A DNA stretch of 64,000 bases, from NCBI RefSeq assembly GCF_041381155.1, contig NC_091142.1, positions 27,107,963-27,171,962 on the forward strand, in the 5' to 3' direction. The notes below the pieces were generated by a model that worked only from the letters and a program-made list of their open reading frames with translations, searched no databases and was not told where the DNA came from. Shown one piece after another: positions 32,689-45,907 of this stretch (positions within the stretch are counted from its first letter, which is position 1; each line of letters begins with the position of its first letter). Made by a program: the position numbers and the translations under genes. The DNA comes from Argopecten irradians. Lineage: Eukaryota > Mollusca > Bivalvia > Pectinida > Pectinidae.

Positions 32689-32867
32689 ACTGTAGACCAA
32701 CTTATTTTCGCGATGACCTATATTCCCGCTTACATGCCTAACGACTTTTTATTGCGATTTCATTTCGCGGTTTACTCACATGATTCTATGGTACCGAACA
32801 TATTCTCGGTGCACATTTATTATTTTTGCGATTACTTCACGCCCGTGAAAATAAGTAGGCTTGCAGT
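32689..32867. mobile_element. MITE of the CTGTAAACC..ATTTTCG family
   Basis: Left ACTGTAGACCAACTTATTTT and right AAAATAAGTAGGCTTGCAGT are inverted repeats of about 20 bp around a non-coding centre. It is intronic in the TRPM2-like gene, between exons 32574-32644 and 33178-33344. Matching copy at 58304-58482. Confidence 0.7.
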
Positions 32868-33390
32868 AGCAGATGGTACATATTTCTGTCCAGTGTGAAG
32901 CGATGAACGTAAAAGGATAATTTGATGGGACCTATCACAAAACTTGTATCATTTGCATTAATATATTTTTTTAATTTAGTTAATTCACTCTTTTCATTCA
33001 CAATTGAACGGAAAACACAGTGTTGAAATATTGTGCATATTGTTACATGCATTACCAGTGAAAAGCAAATTGACATAGACCACAATTTGACATTAAAATA
33101 ATGCTAACATTTTAATGAATTAAACACGAAAACGTAATCTGTAACAACATTTTATTATTAATGCTTATATTTCTTACTTGAGATCTATATGCATGTCTCG
33201 GTGTGAGTTGTTTTCTTCGACAGGTTTCTTTTTTTGCCTTTTCACTCGCAGTGTCAGCAGTAGTATGTGAAACTCTGTACAGATATTCATCCGCCACTAT
33301 CTTTTCCCACTGCGTCAGTGATTTCTCTTTCTCACACACGTCACCTTAGTGTAGATATTGATAACATGCATCAGTGATTTTCTAACACAT

Positions 33391-33563
33391 ACTGTAAACC
33401 AACTTATTTTCGTGGTGTCTCATTTCGCATTTCATGCACAAGGACAATTTCACTCAGATTTAATTTTGCGTTTACGGATAAAACGTTCTATTGAACCTGT
33501 AGCGTATTTTTTCGCAAATTCAAATCGGCAGCGAACTGACGCCAAAATAAGTTGGTTTACAGT
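33391..33563. mobile_element. MITE of the CTGTAAACC..ATTTTCG family, well preserved
   Basis: The ends ACTGTAAACCAACTTATTTT and AAAATAAGTTGGTTTACAGT form a perfect 20-bp inverted repeat. The 144-codon open frame over it is incidental. Matching copy at 58989-59162. Confidence 0.8.
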
Positions 33564-36500
33564 TGATCGCGTTAAGACTACAAGCAATGCAGGCAGAGAA
33601 GTGCAAATAACGATGCATTGTGTTAATAATGATGAAATACAATGTACATGTAAGTTAGACCAAATACCAGTTATGTTGTTTTTGCTCACCATCAATACCT
33701 GTCATGCATACTTATACCATACATGTATATGTAATATGCTAATTAGGACGTTATTCCCTTATCATAGAACACTTGAATGGATAAGATCATAGAAATTTTA
33801 TATATGCAATAATTGTGCCGTATCATGAGGAATTTAGAAAAAAAAGCTATTGCAAATAAACATGTAAGTTATCATTTGTTCAGCAATTGTAAATTTTCCA
33901 GACTTTCGATCTGAAAGTATCTTATCAATGTAACCACGTGATATAGTTAAAACTTTCAATTAAAAACTAAAACCAGGTCAAAAACGTTGTGAGACGATTT
34001 GAAACCTTACCGAAGATAGTAGTGTCTTTATAATTACAGTCACCACAACAGGTGCGAGCACATCTGCACACCTGTCGGGACTTCCAGTAGCACCAGTTAA
34101 GTAACTTCCATATATGGCACACGAGTATCAGTGGGGGAGGAAGCACAGGACGACATGAGTAATCATAGATGAGAGTGAATCTCTGGAAACACCAATACAG
34201 GTCCGAGTTCTCCTGTACTTTCTGAAAGGTGTTGCTACAACACAACATAAAATATATAAAAAATCAAAATTGGTCATGCGACTTTTTCTAACTTATCAAC
34301 AGATACGGTATTACTTGTCTTATTATAAGGGGTGAAAATTACGCGTTTTTCCCCATGATTATTATTCGCAGGGAGAAACGAAAATGAAAACGCATTTCAT
34401 GGTTTCCGACCGTAATAAAAGGTGAATAATTTATTAGAAAATGACCATAGAAACTAAATTCAGTAATACATTTTCAATATACCAACCTCCAAAGGAAAAT
34501 GATAATTAATCAGCAATTATAAATTAGGTAAAAAATAGAAAAGAAATGTAATAATTATTAAGAATTATTAAGAACAAAAATAACACATTATAAATATGTA
34601 TATACAGGCTAGACTATCTTGGCGAATCCCTGTCTTATATGACCTTGACCCCCTTAACATTACTTGCTATATAATTGGTCTGTTTTCAGCGACTCCCTGT
34701 CATACGTGACAAGCGACCGTGTTTTTTACAACCCACACACTATAAAAAATCTGATTTGAGCTACTTTTAATTCGCCTGCAATTAATTCTATTACAATTTA
34801 ATTATATACAACAGCTTTTATTTCTTAGAATTTCCTGTTCTCACTTTCCATTTCGATATAAGCGATTTTTCATTTTCATGCTGAAGCCTTGATCATATTC
34901 ATAATAAGATGAATTATATTCCAATAGATTGGTAAAGTGACCTCAGTGCATTTAGGCAATACGGAATTTTGGAGACCCCCATTTGGATTAGTAACTTAAA
35001 TCGATATTGAATTCATTACTTAAATCAATATTGGATGTTATTTTGTGTTTGTCTTCTATATGATAATTACCTGAACATGGCGATGAGAAGATTTAAAAGT
35101 AAAATGTTGGCAATCATCATATAAAAGCCCATCAGTATAGGTACAACGTATCCTCCGATTTGTGTGGGGCAGCGGGGGAGAGTATCGTTACCGTACAGCT
35201 GGGGGTCGAAACTGCAGTCCGGTTCTTTTACTACAATATAATGTATTAAGTGCGTAATCAATTACGCAAAATAATGATAAAATAATTACAGATCATAAGA
35301 TATGTAATCGTGAATCACTCTATAATCATATCTAAATTGTCAATTAGTCAGAACAATAGTTTCACATACAACGCGCATTAAATGAAGCGGGTGGTCATTT
35401 TACGTCTGTTTATTTCATATAGCTCTAAATTACAGCAGACGTGCACTATGATACATTTAACGTAATAAAACTTCGCGCAAACTTGAATTTTAACAGGTTT
35501 GCACAATTAATTCTCGCATTTCAGTCACTTGCTACACAATCGTCACAGCTAAATGCGCACTACAATATTGTATATTTTAAATGCTAATAGAATACTATAG
35601 TATACACTGTTATAAATGGTTTCTCACTTTCCATCTCGTCCAGAATGAGTTCGCCGTAGAGGTTCCAGTACGGGATACGTAAGAGGTTAAAAAGTAGGTC
35701 ACCGTCAAACCTGGATACCGGATACAGGATAGCATGGGCAGCGATAGAATACGATACCACGAATACCATCAGGATAGCAAGGAACGATATCAGGTCAACG
35801 AACTGAAAACATGGAAATGGTCCCTCTTATAACATAAATGATAATTAATACTCATAGTGTTTCTTCCTGTTAAAAAATAATTGATAACCGCTACAATGTA
35901 ACTATATTTTAGCTGGATTGATGTCTTCTATCATGTTATAGATGAGGAAATGGTAGACTAGTCTCATGTATGTTGTAATCAAGAGTCAAAATATCTCTAA
36001 GACAATTTGAGTTGTAACCATGATAACGTTTATCATAGTTCTGCATTTATTGTATGGAATAGAATTTTAGCAAATGAAATATTTAATAATAATTGAGTAA
36101 TTTAAATTGATATTAAAAGATTTTTTTCAATTTCAACAAAAATATTGTAAAACGCAAATGACTTTGAGCCATCTCCAAACATATCCTGTATGGTACAATG
36201 TTTCAACGAAACATATCTATAGTAAACAAAACATGATATAAGAGCATTTCCGATCAGACATTACCATTTTTGTGATCATGACTAGTTTTGGCCCGAGATC
36301 TTTGTGGACGGAGAACAATCCCAGAAGTCTAAGGAAGAAGCCAATAAATGCGAAGGAGAAGAATATCCTGCCGACTTCCAGCGGGACACCTCCCGTCACG
36401 AACCGACATACGACACCAACTATGAATAGCACAATCGGCAGCATGTCCAAAACATTGAGTTTATTGAGGAAGTAGTTTCCCTTTGAGGATAAAAACTATA

Positions 36501-37609
36501 ACGAAAAAATGTGATTTACAAGCGAAAGTGGATGCAGAAGAGAATCAATTTTCATAATAATACTAAAACAGACATTTCTTATTGTCGCTTTGTTACTATT
36601 GACATGGATCTGCGTTCTCATTAAGATAAATTAAACATCTTCGATATATCAATAAAAAAGAAAATTAATGAAAACTTCTTTTAAGAACATAATTTCATGT
36701 ATTAAATGACTTTTTGTAACGATGCTTGGTCTTATTTTTTCCTTCAATATAATCGTTCAATAGGTTCATTACAATAAGAACGTTCCAACAAGAACACACC
36801 TGAAGTATGAACCTATTCCAGGATTTACCGAGTTTGATCCTTTAACGTTACCTGGTTAGCTTCCTCGGCCAGCAGACTAAACACCCAGACAAACAGCGCA
36901 ATCTCGACTCCGGTCAGATCGCGGTCAAATCGGGACAGAAGGGCATAGCTGAACATCATCAGAAAGATTACATACGATATCTAAAACCGAGCAAGAATTG
37001 GATGATTAGACATTTCAATGATCTACTAAAATATCTTTTGATCTACCGTACTACTTTTGTATTCACATATTCGGTATTGTAAACGTACTTATTGTGGTAC
37101 AATCAAATAGTGTAATAACGCGTTATATTTTTTTCTCCTGCCAAAATGAGCCCAATCGGCTTTCGTACATTTATGTGTAAAAAGCAGAAACGATAAATAT
37201 TTACGGCTACAATATTGATATAAACATGTTGTTAAAACTCCCACGGAGGTACAGCATTAGATACATAATATCTTTTTGGGGAGTTATAGTTTTAATACAT
37301 ACGAAGTTCTGGACGAATTTTACAACAGGTGCTTGGTAGAAGTGTTGAATCTTCTTCAACTTTGAAACTCTTGGAAGTTCATCCTCAGTTTCATCCATTT
37401 TTCTTAAACAGTAAAGATGAATCAGCAATATAAGATAACTAATTTCCTAGAAAACCCGTAATAAGCAAAAGAAGTTCCCGAAAGTATTATTGAGTATTTA
37501 TCATTCAGTTTACTAATTAGGATAACCTAATGTATTTGAAATTGAAAACAAACACAAAATCTTAAATCAAAGATAAAGCGTGTGTTCATGATCTTAAACC
37601 AATTTTTTT

Positions 37610-38230
37610 TCATTGTGTCTTAACATTTTAAGCATCAAAAGGGGGAAATTTGTCGACTGAAAATATTAGGTTCGAATACGGTAAGCCAAAATAATCAGAA
37701 ACCTTAATTATAACTTCATAAATGGCATCTATTTTTACCAGCTTCTGAAACATCTGAACTTAAAATACAATAACAATATTTTTATCTGTAAATAATTAAT
37801 TATACAGTCAATATCTGTTTATAAAGAACAGAGGCAGTAAAAATTTCCGTTAATTGAGTGACTAGGTGGTATGTATACTTGTCTCAACATGTTGGAATTC
37901 TCTGTTGTCTATTGGTCTCATTTTGGACCATAGAAAAGTGGTCATTTTAAGGATGGTTGGTCTGTATACAGAGATGGCACTATGACAGGTTTTGACTATA
38001 TTTATAAAATGAATTGAACTATCATGTATTGTTCTTCAACTTTATACCTTTTTCAAAAAGTCATCTAGTCAGCATATAAACATCTGAGCTCATTGGTGTC
38101 AGAAAACCAGCCTTTCTTCATATATTTTAAGGGCAATAACATAATTTTAATTAATTCTTTGACACACTGTTCTCTTTATGTAGACACAGGAGCACAGGGA
38201 CAGAAGAGGGTGAAAAAGGAAACAAAAAAG
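37610..38230. other. Junction between the two long direct copies, with degraded sequence
   Basis: Left of about 37,620 the sequence follows the TRPM2-like intron (compare 63,060-63,136). From about 37,640 it follows the SSRP1 intron (compare 5,725 on). Within 37,600-37,740 pieces of both flanks alternate: TTTGTCGACTGAAAATA and ATAACTTCATAAATGGC recall 63,203-63,335, while CATCAAAAGGGGGAAA and TTCGAATACGGTAAGCC recall 5,728-5,775. For the next about 450 bp the alignment to 5,820-6,230 needs many small insertions, then identity becomes high. This looks like an unpolished, mixed consensus at an assembly join. Confidence 0.7.
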
Positions 38231-40059
38231 AGCAAGAACAATGATCCTGACAAGCCAAAACGACCTATGTCTGGGTACATGATCTGGTTTAACACCAACA
38301 GAGAGCAGATTAAGTCTGATAATCCTAGTCTATCTATGACAGAGCTGTCCAAAAAGGCTGGAGAACTCTGGAAGGAAATGAAGGACAAATCGGTATGTGC
38401 ATTTTCATTGAGTAACATAATATGGACAAAAGTACACTTCATGATTTTACTATGTATTTCATGTACTTTGAATTTTCCTGATCTCATCTATTGATGGATT
38501 TCAACCTAATTTTGTATACTTTTGTCTTCACTTTAAATTAACTTTTTATGATTGACCTAATTATATGCTTATAGTGCATTGTAGGAAAACTATTAATGAA
38601 ATAAAGATTGCATTAAATATCAAGATTTGGTGTTGTAGGAATGGGAAGGGAAGGCTGCAAAGGCCAAAGAGGAATATCTTGCAGCAATGGAAGAGTATAA
38701 ACAAAAAACCAAAGAAAGAAAAAGGAAGTGATGATGGTGATAGTGACAGTGAGGGAGAGAAAAAGTCCAAAAAAAGGTGAATGATAAAATTTGTCGGTTA
38801 ATTTTCAAGTTGCGATATTATTGTGTGTTTTTTGTGTATTTAAGTTGAACATTAATGTCTTGGTAATTGTCCTGGTTAAACTAAAAAAAAAATATTGTTT
38901 TCCTATTTAATTTCCCCTTAGTGACCAAAGCCATACCAAAAATTAATTGAGTTTAGAGATATATGTCAAGAAATATCAGTATTTACTACATTTATTTACA
39001 GCTGTGTGTTCATGAAAATTGTTTGATTTATAATTAAAGCAAATTTTACAGGTATTTTAATACTGAAATTTAAGTGAATACTTATGTAAAGGATAATTGT
39101 TAATTTTCATGGAGTAGCAACTTTCATGGACTTTCTCTCCTGATCAGATCCAAAAAGTCTCCGGTTTCGTCAAAGAGTCCATCTAAAAAAGTCACCGAGA
39201 GCAGGGCAGGTGCAGGGGAATCTTATAAGAGTAAGGAATTCATCTCAAGCTCCAGCTCGTCTGATGAGGATAAACCTCTAAAAAAGAAAGCAAAGAGGAA
39301 GGAGAAAGAAGAAGTAAAGAAAGAAGAGAGTGAAGAGGACAAAGAAAGTAGTGTAGGAGAGGTAAAGATTATTTTATTTTCTCAAAATAATGGAGCAGCT
39401 AGGCATAAAAATCGTTCAAAGTTTGAAGAAAGCATGAAACTTTGCATATGGCCTCTTTAGGACATGATGTTTTTGAAAACTGACAAAATTGCTAATAAAT
39501 TATCAAATCAGTAGCAATCTAATTAAAGTCAGACTTGTAATTCAGCCCCACTACAATGCTCTACACTCCAGTACAAGATCTAACAACTCCCCGTTAATGG
39601 TCACCTCAGCATGACCCTTGTGGGTAGCCAGTCAGCATTTTGCCAATGAAATCTTTAGTGTTCTGCTGTAATTTTTCGGAAGTATAAACGGCTACTAGCT
39701 ATATATAAAGTATGTTACGAGATGTTCCAATACTAGGTAGGTGGTCATGCTGAGTTGACCATGAATGGGGAGTTGTTAGATCTTGTATTTGAGCATATTG
39801 AAGTGGATCATAGTAGAGCAAAATTACAAGTCTAATTTTAATTAGATTGTACTGAATAGTAGAAATGAAGGACCACAGCAAGAAACCCAAACTTGTGTCC
39901 CCAGAATGGAAATGCTAATGCTTTTAGTGTATGTTTTGTAAATTTTAACTTGTGTATCATTTCAGCTTCCATCAGATGAAGAGATCCTCCCTTCTCCACC
40001 GTCATCAGGGAAAGGATCAGGGTCAGACGAAAACAGACTCCGAATCTGGCTCAGACTGA
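38184..40059 (+). pseudogene. SSRP1: SSRP1, right copy: 5'-truncated, frameshifted
   Basis: Only the last four exons are present: 38184-38392, 38639-38776, 39148-39361 and 39966-40059. Compared with 6209-8070, the first (HMG-box) exon is 8 bases longer through scattered insertions near its 5' end and hits an early stop in the inherited phase. The second and fourth are one base longer, in A runs. The third matches in length. The 3' UTR repeat and AATAAA (40629-40634) are retained. There is no promoter or upstream exon because the join cuts the preceding intron. This is a partial duplicate if real, or the end of a second haplotype with residual errors. Confidence 0.85.
39515..39849. mobile_element. 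Foldback MITE, second copy
   Basis: The same 100-bp-armed foldback as at 7529-7860, in the same last SSRP1 intron, with a few substitutions and a two-base length gain. Confidence 0.7.
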
Positions 40060-40260
40060 TGTAGCGGAGAATGGGATTTGTTCTCACTGATCCACATGGT
40101 CATGAACTTAGTTATCTCTGAAGCTATTGTCAGGATACATCTATGTGACTCTTAATTCACGAACATTCTTTCATTAGGAATACATGATGCAAGTCCAAAT
40201 TGTGATGGGGTTATTTACTTATAGCTGTTAGCTGTGACATCTCATCTGTTGAGGAGAATT

Positions 40261-40502
40261 ACATAAGAGACTAGCAAGAGGCAAGACCACTCAGTTCAGT
40301 TACATAAGAGACAGCAAGAGGCAAGATACTCAGTTCAGTTACAACAGACAAGCAAGAGGCAAGACCACTCAGTTCAGTTACAACAGAGACAGCAAGAGGC
40401 AAGACCACTCAGTTTCAGTTACATAAGAGACTAGCAAGAGGCAAGACCACTCAGTTCAGTTACAACAGAGACTAGCAAGAGGCAAGATCACTCAGTTCAG
40501 TT
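40261..40502 (+). repeat. 41-bp 3' UTR repeat array, second copy
   Basis: Six units of the 41-bp repeat seen at 8271-8516, with several one- to three-base losses and a gain. The differences are indels rather than substitutions. Confidence 0.75.
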
Positions 40503-40650
40503 GCCTTTCGTCTCCTGCTCTATTTAATGATTCTTATGACAGCATGATGGATAGATTTGTCATGTTTAAGTGGCCAACATGGGATAATCTTCATGTAGTT
40601 CTCGGATTATACCATGTTTGGTGATACTAATAAAGACTTTCAATGCATGC

Positions 40651-42289
40651 TCATGTAGTTGAATAATTGATAACAGTATCATTTCACGTTCATAGTATCC
40701 ATTTATATAGATCATGAACAAAAACTTCTTTTTTTTTTCAATTCAGAAAATAACCATAGTGCTATTATTAGTCTTAAGAATATTTTGGTTCTTGACACAA
40801 AAGTTTCATGATGTGACAACTACGACTATCTTAATGACATAAGATTTGTGACTATACAATACCACAGTTGTTTACTGGTTTGTTGTAGGACATTGAAAAT
40901 ATGATGACTATGTTTTCAAAATTCATTTGAATAGGAGAATGAGAGGATTATGCTATTTAAAATGTTTCCATCTCATTGATAAAGATATATACTGGTTGCA
41001 CTATCAATTTTTACATTTCTGATATTTTCCAACGATATCACCAATATGGGATGGAATCTTAGTTGTTCAATCAATCTACATTTCAAATGCTTATCAAAAA
41101 TCTGCTCATGCATAAAAATGAAAACATTTGAAAATTGTAATATCTCGAACATGTACAATTAAAGTAAATTGTAAATAGATATCCCTATCTTTAGTTGTTT
41201 TATATATCAATCCATGTCTTTAATTGAAATAGCAGATGATTTGGGACGGTTTGCCAAGAGACTTAATTTTGGCCAGTAGCACTGCCAAGTTTGCTCAAAA
41301 TAAAATAGGCTAAAATCTTTTAACGACTTATTGAAGATTCGTGTCCCAATTGGCTTAAATGGTCATCTGACTTAATACAATACATGTCTCTAGTAGAAGT
41401 ATACATTAATAGAAAAAAAATTGATAAAACACTTTCCTTTTCTTTAACAAACATTAAATTGAAGACCTCGTATACTAATTAACGTTTCAGATTTGGACTG
41501 CGTTTGATTTGACTAGTGTTGCGACCAGAGTGTGGGATTTGCAAATCAAATAACCAAAGTGTTGTGTAATTGGAAAACGAACACCTTCTCCACTTTGCTG
41601 GGAGTAAATGGGTGTTGTGAGTCACAAGGTGGCAAAAGAAACCCAGAAGTGAAGTGTTAAACTGCTGAAAATCACTTTTGATATCAAATATATTTATGTC
41701 ACATGCAGAATATGGAACTTGCATGGAAATAAAAACGTGTTGGTGTTGATTTGGACTTAAGAAGGCCCTATATATATTCCATAGAAATTATTTTTTATTT
41801 GACTTTGAATTGATGTTGGCATTTTATTTCGGATCATTAATATACTAGCTTTATGCCGTTTTTACCTCATGAAATAAAAACGTGTTAACAGAAATTTTAG
41901 TAAAATTTAGGCAAACAACTCTAGAATAAATCGCCTTCTAAAAAATCACTGATAAATAATCTTAAAGCCGCCACATGTTAACACTGTGTTGTTCTCACAA
42001 TTTCATTTGTAATTTAGATTAACCACATTGTGTGTGTGTTAAGACACACTTATTTGACAGTCGAGTGACCAAATCTCTTGTACCAAGGTCAGTCATTTTA
42101 GTGAACAACTTTGAAGTGCTTTGTCCATCGTGCTACATGCCCAAATTCTAAATACTTTAGGTCTTGAAAGTAGGATAGTCCTTTATTCCAGTATTTCAGA
42201 CCCAATATAGGGTCTCTAAGCCTCTTAGTAAATGTTGACAAGAAGTCATTCCGTCTGTCCTTCCATCCATCCGTCCGTCTGTTAACAAT
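40651..42289. other. Intergenic, second copy, nothing recognised
   Basis: Counterpart of 8,666-10,309, collinear and highly similar. No gene is seen. Confidence 0.5.
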
Positions 42290-43385
42290 TCTTGTTACCC
42301 CTATTTCTCTAAAAGTACTTAAGGGATCTTTTTCAAATTTCATTTGTAGGTTCCTCTAGGGCCCTGGTTGTGCATATTGCATTTTGGGACCAATTGGTGA
42401 ACAAGATGGCCATCTTTGATTTTGATAGTTAAAGGCCCACTACCTTTCAGGAGTAAAAATTAAAGGTTTCTTAAAAACAATAGTAACATTAGAAAATACA
42501 TACCGATGGCATAAGATGAGGTAACAACACCTAACATATGCAAGATTTCAAGCGTTATATATGATAAATGTAGAGATTCATTTCGCTATTTTACCGTCTG
42601 GCGCAGTGATAGTCAACTACCGATCGGTATTTAGGACGACAGCTGGAAACATAAGACGACCCGCGTTATGAAAAATTAAATTTTTCTTTATTTTGATTTA
42701 ATACTTTAGAAGATGATGATTGGTGTCATATTAACGATAAGTTAATAACTTTTGCGACTCTACAAAATTATCGATCTCGTTTAACATTCTCATTTTAAGA
42801 ATTAAAAGCCGTCTCGGAAAGGTAGTGGGCCTTTAAAGTTTGTTACCGCTATTTCTCAGAAAGTACAGAAGGGATCTTTCTCAAATTACATATGTAGGTT
42901 CCCCTAGGACCCTAGTTGTGCATATTGCATTTTGCAACCAATCAGACAACAAGATGGCCGACCGGCGGCCATCTTGGATTTTGATAGTTAAAGTCTGTTA
43001 CTGCTATTTATCAGAAAGCACTGAAGAGATCTTTCTCAAATTTTATATTTAGATTCCCCTAGGAACCTTGTTGTGCATATAGCATTTTGGGACCGATTGG
43101 TCAACAAAATGGCGGCCGACAGCCATCTTGGATTTTGATAGTTAAAACTTGTTCCCGCTATTCTTCAAGAATAACTGTAGGGATTTCTAAAATTTCATAT
43201 GTAGGTTCCCCTAGGACCCTGGTTATGCATATTGCATTTTGTGACCGATCGGTCAACAAGATGGCCAACCGGTCGCCATCTTGGATTTTGATAGTTATCT
43301 CTATTTGTCGGAAATTAAAGAATGGATATCTCTCATATTTCATGCGTAGGTTCCCTTAACTAGCTGCCATCTTGGATTTCACCGC
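42290..43385 (+). repeat. About 150-bp satellite, second copy
   Basis: Same five-unit arrangement as 10310-11395, interrupted at the same point by the GGCCCACTACC MITE. Confidence 0.75.
42429..42836. mobile_element. TTAA-bounded MITE in the satellite, second copy
   Basis: The same insertion as 10445-10852: TTAA at both borders and inverted ends GGCCCACTACCTTTC / GAAAGGTAGTGGGCC. Confidence 0.75.
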
Positions 43386-44631
43386 TGTTTCTCAAAAAAG
43401 CAATGAAGCGATCTGTCTTAAATGTCATATGTTGTTTGTTTGAAAAAGTAGAAAAGTAGGGAAAATATCTCTCTTTCCATTGTCGGATATAGATCATTCT
43501 TTCGCGGGCGCCAAGATCCCTCTGGGATCTGTTGTTACCCTGTGACATTGAAAACATCAAAGTCATTCATCTGATCAAATTTTGTATCCCTTCATTCCAG
43601 CATACTGCAGATCAATATAGTACTCAGACATTCGGTTAATGGAGAAGTTGTATGAATGAAAAGTTAACGCATGGCAGATCAGACAACAATGGATGTAACA
43701 TGATGGCTTCAAAAACTGATTACTGCTGTTCACGGTTCTGATGTTACATCCTCTAGAGACCTTCATCCTTCACAAACTGGTTACTGTTCCACACAGTTGG
43801 AATTACTTCCTTGTCACTTGAAAACATCCGTAAATATGGCAACAGATAATCATGACTGTTTAACAGTCGCTATTCAATGTCTACTAAAATCTTCCGTGTT
43901 GAGAAATACCCTTAACTACAATAGAATAAAGTTTGTATTACTTATCAACTTTGGAATGGGAACAATTACAGGTGATAAGTCTAAAATCTGGGTCGATATA
44001 AAAGGAGGACATTTTGTAATCTTGTATTGTGCTTGTGATTTTACTTTTTTCCGATAGAATATATACCAATATAACACATCTTGCGTCAATTTCCGCCCAG
44101 CGGTTAAGCTAACATTACTCGGCAATGAAAGCATAGCGACCTGTAAAGATAAGAAAAATAACTTCCTTCTCCATTCAGCTGTCGTTACATAAGTAAGTGT
44201 TTTAACGAGGCGTATCATAGTGGCGAAGACTGGAGGATACGACAACACGTTATTGGTAAGAATTGATGGAGGATACGACAACACGTTATTGTGTAATGAT
44301 ATATTGACTGAAGGATACGACATCACACGTTATTGGTAAGATACATTGCACTTTCTTTAGTTCTGTATTATATGGTTCCAAAATGGTATATGTTGCTGAA
44401 GTCCAATGTAATGATTTCAATTTTTTCAACATGAAAATTGAACAAAGTAATACTAAGTTTTATCGCAGAACACGCTTGCATCTGTAAGCTTTTTTTTTTT
44501 CTTTTTTTTTTTTTTTCTTTTTTTTTTCTTTTTGCGGCATGCTTTAGTAAGAAATAACATTAAAAATAATTTTTAGTCCTACTATTAAAGAAACACAACA
44601 CAAACATTCACATACGCAGGACATTAACCAC
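43386..44631. other. Intergenic, second copy
   Basis: Counterpart of 11,396-12,634. It contains the reshuffled ACAACACGTTATT repeats (44,225-44,345) and a C-interrupted T tract (44,491-44,532). No gene. Confidence 0.45.
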
Positions 44632-45184
44632 TAGAACGAATATAAGTACCCGGCCTACTATACCTTTCGGCCGGGTACGAATTGGTCCCTATGTGTCGTA
44701 GTGGAGCACTGCCTCCGAAAATCACTCGGGCATAGTTTTCTATACTTTTTTGTAGGTTTCCAATTATTTTATGCGTATACATGCATTTACATATTATTTT
44801 TGTCCAAAACAAACATAACTACCATCCTTAATATCTACCGTACCGCTCACAAGACGTCAAATTCACAATTTGTGGACTTGCCGTATAGATTCCCTTCAGA
44901 AAGATCTTCATATGTATTATGTAAAAAAATAATGCCTCGATGAGAATTAGATATTTTATGTGGTTCAGTTTTATTGCCTAGTAGGTAAGCGATATCAAAC
45001 AAGTACGATAAAAATGCAAACAAACGTTTAATAATGGTTTGCATAATCATTACTTTGCTCCATTAGCAGTAATAGGCACCAATTGTAGCTCTAAAGACGA
45101 CACCATTTTCTGTCAAAAAGTCTTTTGAGCTACAATATTGCAGCTAATTAACCACACAACTGTTAAAGTAACAAACCAAAATGT
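44632..45184. other. About 550 bp present only in the right copy
   Basis: It lies between CATACGCAGGACATTAA and the complete left end of the next MITE. In the left copy the same place has only a short filler, and the adjoining MITE has lost its TTAAA left border. This suggests that the left copy suffered a deletion rather than the right gaining an insert. The segment starts with a small inverted repeat (TACCCGGCC..GGCCGGGTA, about 44,647-44,678). No gene is recognised. Confidence 0.5.
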
Positions 45185-45907
45185 TTAAAGATGCTCCACC
45201 GCCGACAAATGGTCTTTTTTCACTATCAAAAACAAGAACAGGCGATTTTGTATTTTTCTTCAGTTACAAAAGTTACTTACTTTACACCATTACCATTATT
45301 GAAAAGTTTGAGCTTCTATATTTTTCTTCAAGTTAAAAATATGAAAAATAATAAATTGCATCCCGCAAAAATTCCTTGGCACTATATCCTATATATGGAA
45401 TGAAGTACTGATTGCGCATGTACCTAAGGCAAAATAAATTATTTTGTATTATTTTTTGTGTTAATTAGACATAATATACTGTATACACGATTAACACCAA
45501 TTATTGTTCATATATAATGAATACGTCTTTAACTACATTGTATTAAAGATGCTCCATTGCTGACAAAAGGCATTTTTTCACTATCAAAAACAGGAGCAGA
45601 CGATTTAATATTTTTCTTCAGTTACAAAAGTTACTTACTTTACACCATTACCACCATCGAAAAGTTTGAGCTTCTAATTTTACTTCAAGTTAAAAATAAC
45701 AAAAATAATTAATTGCATCCCGAAAAAATTCCGACGCACTATATCCTATATGGAATGAAGTAATGATTGCGCATGCACCAAAGGCAAAATGAAAATATAT
45801 ATATATTATTTTTGTGTTAATTAGACATACATCCACACGATTGAACATCAATTTTTGTTCAAATAATAAAAACCATTCATGCTCTGTCGGCGGTGGAGCA
45901 TCTTTAA
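45185..45907. mobile_element. Pair of TTAA-bounded MITEs, second copy
   Basis: Two head-to-tail members of the GATGCTCCACC family. The first has its full left end (TTAAAGATGCTCCACCGCC). The second ends GGCGGTGGAGCATCT followed by TTAA at 45904-45907. That final TTAA is the site holding the 6.5-kb insert in the left copy. Confidence 0.8.

Larger units (their letters stand above)
26062..37402 (-). pseudogene. TRPM2-like: TRPM2-like channel, left copy: 5'-truncated with two frameshifts
   Basis: The same gene as the one ending at 52107, but only fifteen exons: 37303-37402, 36852-36980, 36265-36495, 35628-35802, 35071-35230, 34011-34234, 33178-33344, 32574-32644, 32085-32215, 31762-31855, 31147-31347, 30760-30865, 29355-29462, 26850-26978, 26062-26178. 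The join at about 37,620 removes everything upstream of the segment just before S1. Two exons differ in length by one base from the intact copy: 33178-33344 has seven rather than six T in a run, and 31762-31855 lacks one T. Each shifts the frame within the C-terminal half. Splice sites are intact. Either this is a decayed partial duplicate, or it is an allele carrying homopolymer sequencing errors. The simple homopolymer character of both indels favours the latter. Confidence 0.85.

Noticed and set aside
33358-33792. 144-residue plus-strand frame
   Set aside because: It covers a MITE with perfect inverted ends inside a TRPM2-like intron; the right copy breaks it.
5725-37620. A gene-family expansion by functional tandem duplication
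   Set aside because: Each gene has at most one intact copy, two are truncated exactly at the join, and the join sequence looks like an assembly mixture; kept only as an alternative.
38093-38494. A separate HMG-box gene
   Set aside because: The HMG box is the exon 38184-38392 of the truncated second SSRP1 copy; the flanking residues are intron translation.
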